Shown piece after piece: positions 56,101-64,000 of a stretch of DNA of 64,000 nt. Under the pieces are notes generated by a model, which saw nothing but the letters and a program-made list of their open reading frames with translations, was not told the DNA's origin and made no database searches. The DNA lies in contig LR990056.1 of assembly GCA_905147135.1 (NCBI GenBank), positions 16,192,001 through 16,256,000 on the forward strand, read 5' to 3'. Position 1 is the first letter of the stretch; each line of letters begins with the position of its first letter. A program made the position numbers and the translations under genes. Source of the DNA: Blastobasis lacticolella. Lineage: Eukaryota; Arthropoda; Insecta; Lepidoptera; Blastobasidae.

Positions 56101-56815
56101 GGTGACCAAAACTGGAAATAAGTGTCGCCAATTGAAATATAATTTAGCGGCAGTATTAAATTCAACATCAGCGACGCTGTCATTGGACCAGACAAGTCTG
56201 TACGCACGCCGTATAACGAGAAACGCTTATCTGACCTGGTGACCAAAACTGGAACTATGTGTCGCCAATTGAAATCCTCCCATTCTTCTGGAGGATGTCC
56301 AGTTATGAGCATGTAGCTATGCAGGTGTTCAACGCTTATTGATCAGTTCTTTCTTATTAGTAAAACGGTAGATATATGTACGTATAGTTACAGAAAACCC
56401 TCTCCATCGATTCAAATTCCTCGCAGACAACTGATCGGTAATGCGGCGTGATAAATGTCACACTCACTAGAGTGAGGTTGTTTTATTGTCGTCTTAGGAT
56501 GTGGCTCAAGTCATGGACTTCGCGGCCAGGTTTTCTTATTTTTTGTGTACATTGTTTTGTTACACGATGTTATGAGTTATCGCTTTCGTCTGTCATAAAT
56601 TGTCATCCAACTTCAGCGTAGCAGAAGAATTAAACACTTAATTTCGTTTTCGGACACCCAAAAGATCCAGACCCAGGATCCATTAATCGTAGAACAAATT
56701 TGAAAACTGATAGTTCCACAATTTGGCTTGGTTGATAGCAATAACTATGTGGCAGAGAACTGATAAACTACTTATATTTTTTTTTTAAATACTTACTTAT
56801 TATACATATAAGTAC

Positions 56816-57077
56816 ATTGGCCGTGTGGTGTCCGGCAGAGTAGAATAGCACCAACCCTTTACACTCATGGGTGTCGTACAAGGCGAGTAATGTTATCGAG
56901 GCAAATATCAAGAGTCTCCGTAGTCTGGAACATGGGCAGCAGCAATTTCCATTGTATTATTTAAACACTGCGATCTCCAACCCGCCTGCCAAGCGTGGAA
57001 ATTATGGGAATACTCTTAATACCCTTTCGTGGGAGTGGTCCTAAGTCCTGCAGTGGACTGTTACGGGCTGTGATGAT
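56816..57077 (+). mobile_element. Rep-C, near full length
   Basis: TGGCCGTGTGGTGTCCGGCA, CACTGCGATCTCCAACCCGC, TTTCGTGGGAGTGGTCCTAA, GACTGTTACGGGCTGTGATG. Confidence 0.85.
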
Positions 57078-57294
57078 ACGTATGAAATATAAACACCCGT
57101 AATAGAAATTAAATTTATAATATTGTAGGATAGTTGGATTTTCTAATTTTGGTTAGTTGGAATCTTTGTGATTTGAAGTTTTGACAGACAACCATTTGAG
57201 AGTCAACTTAAACACTATCTACACAAATTATGAAAAGAAAAAAAAACCACAAATATTGCTATTCCATATACTATGAACACAGGCGATGGACTTC

Positions 57295-57460
57295 AGTTAT
57301 TCGTTGTTAGGAGATGTACTTTCAGTTTCCTTTTAAATGTGAGCGGTGTCTCTGAGCATCTCACATCGCGGGGCAGAGCATTCCACAAGCGCAATGACTG
57401 AACAGTGAACGACTGGTCGTAGAAGCCTGTGACATGTTTAGGCATTACCAATGTTAGCAA
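57295..57460 (-). mobile_element. LINE polymerase C-terminal fragment
   Basis: The minus strand encodes TGFYDQSFTVQSLRLWNALP followed by RDVRCSETPLTFKRKLKVHL, the classical end of CR1/Jockey-type ORF2 proteins (S..V...RLWN.LP..VR). The frame is clean over this stretch, so it is younger than LINE-J. No upstream polymerase was found. Confidence 0.78.
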
Positions 57461-57934
57461 TCGGATATAAAACTTTTAATTAATTCAAAATGGCGTCATT
57501 TCATTCCAGTTTTGACCACAGGATCAGATAAGTTTGAGGCATTCTAATAAGAATAATAATATGGAACGCTAATGTGGCCTTTCTATACCTCCTGAGATGT
57601 TGACAGCTCCTGTCACTTAGGCCAGCCCCATTTTCAACTCTACCCTCAACGCAGCTTTTTCGGCGCCGCAAAGCTCAAAGCTCCAGCTATTGAGACGTGA
57701 ACCGATGAAATATTGGCGAAAGCATTATATCGCTGATCCGGTAATAAATTCACTGCGGATGTCTACGAGGATTGCTGCAAGAATGAGCTGGATTCGTAAT
57801 GCACTCGGTGTTTTGGACGATTCCCGCCATATTTGGAATCCATTTTGGAATGAATGAATGAACTCACTTTATTGCATATTTAAAAGAACACAATGGGTAC
57901 TTGGTGCCGACACTTGATGGGTGCTGTCCTGAGT

Positions 57935-58110
57935 GGTTCAGGTGGTTAACATGCCAGTCTGCTGGTCCCGGGCTCGATTTGAAAATGATAATTTTAATTT
58001 CTGTTACTGGTCTGAGTGTTATAATTATATAGTTTATCAGTTATCTTGCACCCATAACACAAGCTTTGCTTTGGGGCTAGGAGGCGCTGTATGAATTGTC
58101 CAATCATATT
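57935..58110 (+). mobile_element. SINE-A copy
   Basis: CCTGAGTGGTTCAGGTGGTT, AACATGCCAGTCTGCTGGTC, CCGGGCTCGATTTG, TTTCTGTTACTGGTCTGAGT, CACCCATAACACAAGCTTTG, GGCGCTGTATGAATTGTCC. Confidence 0.82.
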
Positions 58111-58229
58111 TATTTATAATTAGCGAAAATACATGCGGCCTTATCGCGTTTGGAATAGTAGGAATTCCTTGAACGTTTTGATTCAGAACTCCTACAATTA
58201 TTACTACCAAAGTTACGTTCTTTTGTATT

Positions 58230-58295
58230 AATCATAATCCTGGCGTTAAACCCCGGCTTCTCGGCTTTCACGCGAGTGTCCGGGGTCCGCCATCC
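58230..58295 (-). mobile_element. SINE-B 3' fragment
   Basis: AATCCTGGCGTTAAACCCCG, CTTTCACGCGAGTGTCCGGG, GTCCGCC: the reverse of the SINE-B 3' end. A similar scrap is at 60395-60440 (GGTTGTGCCGCGAAGGCCCG, TTTGACCATGATCC). Confidence 0.6.
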
Positions 58296-58689
58296 TGCGT
58301 CTCGGTCTTCGCGATGTCGGTCTTCGCGGCCTCTTTTATATTGAAACGTCCTTTAGCTACCAGCTTATTTATAATTCAGATTTTGGTCGTTCAATGAGCC
58401 CTCCATATTTCCTTCTGTCGGCTGACAATGCGTTAGCCACGCTCCGTCTCCTTAAAAGCCGGCGAAATTTTAATAAGAAAAAAAAATTCGAGCAAAGAAA
58501 AAATATTTTCGACCCCTATTAAGATCGCTAAACAAACCGTGACAGAGTCCTATGAAAGTGTTCGCTTCGTGGGGCTGGGTACGTGACTATGGGATCGAGT
58601 GTGTTTGGCTTTAAAATAACTACCAGGAAGAGAAAATTAGACTAAGAACCTTAGAAACGAAATTTCGGAACTAGTACCTAAATTTAAAT

Positions 58690-58790
58690 TAAATTAAATA
58701 AGTTATTAATTTATTTCAGACCATAATCCACGTCAATCATAATTTATGTTAGTTACAATGGTTCTCTTACAAGACTACATTAGTAAAATT
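58690..58790 (+). repeat. Dispersed repeat also inserted in Rep-H at 22977
   Basis: TTATTTCAGACCATAATCCA, TTTATGTTAGTTACAATGGT, TCTCTTACAAGACTACATTA; shared in order with 22977-23078. Confidence 0.5.
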
Positions 58791-58994
58791 AATTTATTAG
58801 AATTTTCCGTGTCAAGTCAATAAAATACAATTGCTTACTTATGTCCAAAATTAATAATGTCTTTCAATATAAATAAATTTAATTCCAAATAATGTCAAAA
58901 CATATTAAAATTTACCAGCCAGAAAATGCATTTATGTAATGAATAAAATTTTATGTCATTCAATCTAGAATTATGATCGGGTGAAGACTTCGAG

Positions 58995-59150
58995 ATATCA
59001 TTCCACATTTGTCCAAGAAGCGATGGATTGATGCCGCTGAGTGTGATGCGAGAGCCAACGGCTTACGACACGAGGATGCCGAAGACCGGGCGAAGTGGAG
59101 AAGAATGAGTAGAAAAGCTACACCTCTTTTGTCTCTTCCATATTCATACA
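58995..59150 (+). mobile_element. LINE-F fragment
   Basis: CCAAGAAGCGATGGATTGAT, GCGAGAGCCAACGGCTTACG, GAGGATGCCGAAGACCGGGC, AGTGGAGAAGAATGAGTAGA. It then carries CACCTCTTTTGTCTCTTCCA, seen also at 30900 and 31760. Confidence 0.7.
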
Positions 59151-59159
59151 TATTGTCTG

Positions 59160-60390
59160 AATAAATTTACCTAGTCCGGTTGGGGGTACTTTTGACTTGT
59201 CATTTTTGTATAAATACTTAGTGCTACCCTCATTTGTGAAAGAGAAGCGACCTCTCAAACCGCTTTCTATTTCCCCATAGCCGGCTAAGATACTGTGTAC
59301 AGTCCTCCATCAAAATTCTAAATATTTATTATATATACAGGGGGATAACGCTCGTCTCGGCGTTTTTAATATCGCTCTGTATAATAAATAGGTTAGCATT
59401 CGCGTTATGAAGGAAAAACCTATTAACGAACGAAAAATGTATCAGGGGGCGTATTTCGGAGGCAGCAAGGACAGAGTCAAATGCCTAATAGGAAGCAATG
59501 TTGTTACCAAAATGTTAAGATTAATTAGTATGAAAATTTCAAAAATCTAGAATTATGGCTAGGAAGAAGAGTTGGTTACGCAGAATGTTATCAATTCGCA
59601 TATTTAGGGTATTATTATTTTAGTTTACAAATTTTACGAAAGAAAATTCTCTAGAATATAGGTTATAGAAATATTTGTTTACTGTACATACCAAGTTATT
59701 ACATAAGTAATATGAGTATATTGTAGATATATATAAATCTTCGCCAACCATAAAAAACGATTGTACGAAAGTAACCTAATTATTTATTTATTGATTACAG
59801 AAAATACACAGCATTACTGGTGGCTATAGCACCGTACGCAATACCAAATGCAACCAAGAATTTTAACTATCACAAAATCATAATATTTACAAATAGAAGC
59901 TGAACAGATTATTCATCAAAAATGCGAGACTGATTATTATAGTTATTTTATAGAAAGGTATTGTATGAGAAGTACGATTTAAACTGCTTAAATTTTAATA
60001 GCACATTAAAAAAATACATACAGAAAAATGACACAAATTTATTTCACAAAAAATACCTACATAATAACACCCGAGCCACCCTGATACACCCCTGCGGAAC
60101 CAGTGTAAACACCCCAAAGCGATGCGGCGAAATAAAATATCTATTACTATTAAGCATAATGATAGGCCGTCTTAAACATGACTTAATATCAGTTGGGAAA
60201 AAAATTAGCGTCATCAACCAAGGTGATTTTTTTTCCACAAACACCCGCGGTTTGCGTTTTCCTGTGACACGTTTCATTTCGCGGGCGATAGAGGAATGAT
60301 GATTGTGATTGCGAATGCTTTGAGAATAGGGGCTTTGGATTAAATGGGGTGTTTATTTTTGCGAGCGAGTAAATAATCATGTTAGCGACA
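59160..60390. other. No gene seen
   Basis: AT-rich. A 112-codon frame at 59961-60299 has Asn/Lys/Leu-heavy AT-driven composition and no recognisable domain; I do not call it. Confidence 0.35.
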
Positions 60391-60458
60391 ATATCGCGGT
60401 TGTGCCGCGAAGGCCCGTGGTCTGCTTTGACCATGATCCTCGAGTTCGCTTATTTATG

Positions 60459-60623
60459 GCACGATCGAAATGTAATTGGATGGCAATTGCAGCTCAATGG
60501 TGTTTTGACACGTTTTTGGTATTCTGCTACTGTTATTTATTATTATTTGCGCGATCGCATTGTAATCGGATCGCCATAGCAACTGAATGGCAGCTGTACG
60601 CGTTTTTGGAATTCTGCTACTGA
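60459..60623 (+). repeat. Tandem duplication, ~91-base period
   Basis: GCACGATCGAAATGTAATTG through CGTTTTTGGTATTCTGCTAC (60459-60530) is repeated as GCGCGATCGCATTGTAATCG through CGTTTTTGGAATTCTGCTAC (60550-60623), with several substitutions. Confidence 0.7.
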
Positions 60624-60751
60624 TATTGTGATCCAATTACTATTTAATCAAGTTAAGCTAATTAGTGTACGTGAGGACCTGATGGTAAGCAATCACCGAC
60701 GCCCATGGACGTCCGCAAGTCCCCAATGTAACAAGTTCATTCCAAATTGTC

Positions 60752-61008
60752 GTAGAGCTCGTCTAGTCTAAGATGACGCGCCCCACTACTTAGTTAGTTG
60801 ATTTCGATGTGTGAGTGCAAATATTAATAACGACACTTCATCTGTGTGGGAGCCAATGAACGGCGCGTGCTCCGACGTTTGTATCTTACCGGCAACTGAA
60901 TGACCAATTACAACGGCATTTGTATATGTATTGCGTCCATATTTTAAACTTGCTTGTGTGCGTTAATGCGATAGTGGGGCGCGTCATTTTAAATTAGACG
61001 AGCTCTAC
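60752..61008. mobile_element. 257-base MITE
   Basis: GTAGAGCTCGTCTAGTCTAA then GATGACGCGCCCCAC at the left, and GTGGGGCGCGTCATTTTAAA then TTAGACGAGCTCTAC at the right, give about 36-base inverted ends with three or four mismatches. It has no coding capacity. Confidence 0.85.
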
Positions 61009-61082
61009 CTATGCGTTAGGAACTTTACTAATTTTGATATGCTTATTGTAGTTAAATAAATATGTAAGTATTTTAACTGTAC

Positions 61083-61420
61083 GTGTGGTGTCCGTCAGAG
61101 TAGAGTAGCATCAACCCCTTACACTCGTTTGTGTCGTACAAGGCTACTAAGTCAGCGTTTTCCATTGTTATATAAATATCGCATGTGTTGTAAACAACAC
61201 TGTGATCTCTAACCTGCCTGCCAAGCGTGGAGATTATGGCAATAATCCTTTAAACCTTTCGTGGGAGAGGCCCTAAGTCCTGCAGTGAACTGTTATGGGC
61301 TGTGATGTGATGTGTGATCTTTAACTCGCCTGCCAAGCGTGGAGAATATGGAATCCCCATTCGTGGGAGAGGCCCTAAGTCGTGCAGTGGACTGTTATGG
61401 GCTGTGATGATGATGATGAT
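61083..61420 (+). mobile_element. Rep-C with its 3' third repeated in tandem
   Basis: A Rep-C copy (CGTGTGGTGTCCGTCAGAGT to ACTGTTATGGGCTGTGATGT, 61083-61310) is followed by a second 3' third (GCCTGCCAAGCGTGGAGAAT to GGACTGTTATGGGCTGTGAT). It ends in (GAT)n at 61406-61421. Confidence 0.82.
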
Positions 61421-61724
61421 TAATCCAAATTGGCCCAGCGGTTTCCAAGAAAGTTGATGACAAACAAAAAATATTTTATTGAGTTTATAAACAATATTGT
61501 TTCAAAGTAGCAAATAATAAAAATAAACAAGAAAACAATGCACGAGCTGATAATGACAATAGTTTCTGAAGAATCGTTTATCATCAGACGGTTTCTGCCG
61601 CAGCGACTGTATTTGTTTAGATGGGTTTCCGAATTCGGTAGCGTCGGCAGAATAGACACTGATGAAAAAATAACTAGGTACATCGAATCTGGGTGGATAT
61701 TTGTTACCCTATTTCGCAAAAACT

Positions 61725-61965
61725 TTCTTAATTATACTAGACATACCTATATAATATAATATAGCGTTACGGCTCTGCCTGGCATTGTCGAGCACGGTTC
61801 GGTCGTGGTTGGCGAGGGATACGTTTATCTGCGGCCATAGGGCGGTCAGCGTGTCACTGTGTGTTTCCTTCCTACTTTCCTACCCCCCTCCTTTTTGACG
61901 ATTGAAAGAGATATTTAATGTCCTAATCAATAAAGAAATTTTGAATTTTGAAATTTGAATTTTCT
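61725..61965 (+). mobile_element. Rep-E copy, 3' half
   Basis: TTAATTATACTAGACATACC, CGGCTCTGCCTGGCATTGTC, GCGGCCATAGGGCGGTCAGC, CTACTTTCCTACCCCCCTCC, TCAATAAAGAAATTTTGAAT. A reversed scrap of the 3' end lies at 62130-62170. Confidence 0.8.
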
Positions 61966-62594
61966 TGCGAATAAATTTTGATGAGATTTTGTAGTGTCGT
62001 AAAATAACACATTTTCTGTAACTTATTCCAAAATATAAAGCAGATCCCGCGGGAAATAACAGCATAAGCAATTTTTTTTTGGGAAATTAGGGTTGGGCAA
62101 ATTCTAGTTATTTAAATATTCAAAATTCAAAAACTTAAAATTTCTTTATTGATTAGGACATTAAATATCTCGTGTAACGTGACACACGTTATAACCCATT
62201 TAAAATATTAGGGCACGATATTTAGGTTTCTAAAGTAATCCTACATAATTTTTATATTAGAATGTTTGATATTTATTTAACAGTCTTAAAACTCCCCCGA
62301 AGAAACTGAATACAGTAATCACTACATATTATAAAACAAAGTATGACGCCGCGTCTGTTTGTTGCTGATAAACCAGAAGTACTGAACGGATTTTCATGTT
62401 ATTTTCACCAATAGGCAGAGTGATTCATGAGAAATGTTCAAGGGTGCCCGTGCGAAGCCGGGGCAGGTCACAAGTAAAAAAACACTTTTAGCGCTCCACC
62501 GATCAAAGATTTACCAAAATTAAAGACTTACGTTTTCATCTACTATATTTTCATCGCACATGTTATCGGGTTTATTACCACGGTTAGTATTATT

Positions 62595-62720
62595 TTTTCT
62601 TGATATTTCGTTGCAGTTGCATGCGTCGTGGTCACGAATACACTGGTGCCGCTGTGTGAAGTCGCTCCTAAGGACGGACATATCTGTCCATGTAGCTGCG
62701 TCGAAATATCGAGGTAAAAT
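62595..62720. mobile_element. Diverged relative of the 28.2-kb foldback element
   Basis: TTGATATTTCGTTGCAGTTG, CATGCGTCGTGGTCACGAAT, CTGGTGCCGCTGTGTGAAGT, then TAGCTGCGTCGAAATATCGA GGTAAAAT. The inner halves of the arms and the same central GGTGCCGCTGTGT are kept; the outer arm sequences are gone. Confidence 0.7.
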
Positions 62721-62744
62721 CATACTAAACGTAGAGATTCTTCA

Positions 62745-62880
62745 AGAAAGGGGAGAAAAGGTTTTTACGAGGTCGCCAAAGCGTGGATGATGCTCCTGGT
62801 ATTGCAAACGTTCATAGGCTGCGGTGACTGCTTACCATCGGGCAGGCAGTAAGCTTGTTTGCCACCTTAGTGGTATTAAA
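62745..62880 (+). mobile_element. LINE-D-related 3' end
   Basis: TTCTTCAAGAAAGGGGAGAA, TTGCAAACGTTCATAGGCTG, CGGTGACTGCTTACCATCGG, GCTTGTTTGCCACC; collinear with 24640-24780. Confidence 0.75.
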
Positions 62881-63149
62881 ACCCCTATAATTCTATACTA
62901 TAACCCCTATACTACTATAATGGAAGATTCACCCAAATATTTATATTCCGACCGTACCGATGAGGAAACAACAGAGCTTAGGGAGCGGCTACACGTAAAC
63001 TTGCATCGTTATCGAGATATAATGTGTCCACGGCTTAATCGGGGCGAAAACTTTTATTCCTGCCACACGGTTTGACCCTTGGAGACCGATACCGTACCTA
63101 CTGACGAATTATCATGCTAATATGACGATATGACGACCTGACCTGACGG

Positions 63150-63303
63150 TTCCTGAGTGATTCCGTGGTTAACATGCTGGTCTGCAAAGCACATTAAAAT
63201 TCATCATTTTAATTTCTGCCCGGCCGGGAATCGAACCTGGGCCCTCTTGCGTGGCGAACCATGCCATGCATGCATGTTGACCACTGAACCACTCAGGTCG
63301 TCA
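63150..63303. mobile_element. Two SINE-A heads facing each other
   Basis: A plus-strand head (CCTGAGTGATTCCGTGGTTA, ACATGCTGGTCTGC) is followed by AAATTCATCATTTTAATTTC. A minus-strand head comes next (CCCGGCCGGGAATCGAACCT, TGTTGACCACTGAACCACTC, AGGTCG). The inner minus copy keeps an intact B box. Confidence 0.72.
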
Positions 63304-63748
63304 AAAGTCAAAAGGGTTTTCTAAACAACACTCTTGTGTGGGTTCAAAGCCAAAACGTTCTAAAAATCCACCGCACTGCGATAGTCAACATGTGTTAAAG
63401 TTCTAAAAATGTAATTTAATATTAAACTTTTAACCCTTAACATAATTATGTCATGACACACAAATCCTTCAAGAAAATATAATAAAATTACTCTGCATTA
63501 AAATCGAAAAGTCCACAATAAGGCTTTCAGCTTGCATCAAAGGCCGTGTCAATCAGAATTAACACCTCATTTCCCACGTTAACCCTTCCAATATTTTGAT
63601 TACGGGCCTGACGAACTAAATGGATCAATTTCGCCCTTTCATTAGGGACTGCGTCAATTTTAATAAACGAAAATCGATAGCGGTAACAGGTTTTGCAACT
63701 GGTAAAAAAATCAACTTAGACAAAAAATGTGCACTTTTATGACACGTA

Positions 63749-63928
63749 GGGCCGATTGTTCAATCCTCAGATAAAATAATATTATATCAGTCTGATAAGT
63801 TATTATGCGACTAAAATAAAAACGTACCTATCTTCATGTATAAGTGAAGGATAACTGTTTGTTTTAATTTGGCAGTATATTATTTTATTAGACAGATAAA
63901 TGTTATCGGAGGATTGAAAAATCGGCCC
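63749..63928. mobile_element. 180-base MITE
   Basis: GGGCCGATTGTTCAATCCTC and GAGGATTGAAAAATCGGCCC form inverted ends (GGGCCGATT core, ATAA extension), with GTA on both flanks as a likely 3-base target duplication. Confidence 0.82.
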
Positions 63929-64000
63929 GTAATCATGTAAAGTTTTCGGATGTTTTTGTTCAGTGAACAAGGATTTATATTTATATATAGTATAGAATTA

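Noticed and set aside
59961..60299. A 112-codon plus-strand ORF
   Set aside because: Composition is driven by AT-rich DNA and there is no recognisable domain, splice site or start context.

Overview
This is eukaryotic nuclear DNA, almost certainly from a moth or butterfly. It is AT-rich, has long gene-poor stretches, and is packed with degraded retroelement fragments. Two tRNA-derived SINE families, several non-LTR LINE 3' ends and many MITEs and foldback elements recur on both strands. Several of these repeats look like ones widespread in Lepidoptera. There are no bacterial-style operons. For convenience I label the repeat families SINE-A, SINE-B, Rep-C, LINE-D, Rep-E, LINE-F, LINE-G, Rep-H, Rep-I and LINE-J; these names are local to this report.

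The most notable block is 38.5-42.0 kb. Three minus-strand genes there are not insect housekeeping genes but match the virulence-gene families of bracoviruses, the polydnaviruses of braconid parasitoid wasps. They are a viral-ankyrin (IkB-like, vankyrin) gene at 38647-39102, an open protein tyrosine phosphatase (PTP) gene at 39637-40509, and a second PTP broken by a frameshift at 40839-41781. Both PTPs have lost an essential catalytic-loop residue, and the vankyrin ends at an in-frame stop with open frame beyond it. The block is flanked on both sides by the same LINE and SINE families found elsewhere in the window, so I read it as bracovirus DNA captured by a lepidopteran genome. Two matching TATA boxes next to CRE-type motifs lie about 180-205 bases upstream of the two PTP starts.

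A host gene of unknown function runs on the minus strand across the first 24 kb. A short start exon at 23895-23934 can join in frame to an alternative last exon at 22615-22832. It can also join to a 69-base cassette exon at 2877-2945 followed by a last exon at 634-827. All junctions have consensus splice sites and share phase 1. Both last exons carry the motif ATNLLP.

The region 9.3-16.5 kb is a nest. A minus-strand LINE (LINE-J) is split by a 5052-base LTR element, with 806-base LTRs that look identical, a CACT target duplication and no gag-pol reading frame. It is split again by a 442-base Rep-E copy with an 8-base target duplication. Other structural features are a foldback element with an internal satellite of about 140 bases (32.5-34.3 kb), an interleaved inverted repeat of order A-B-A'-B' (44.3-45.7 kb), a near-perfect palindrome (28.16-28.40 kb) and several small MITEs. 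The rest is single-copy-looking AT-rich sequence in which I see no gene.
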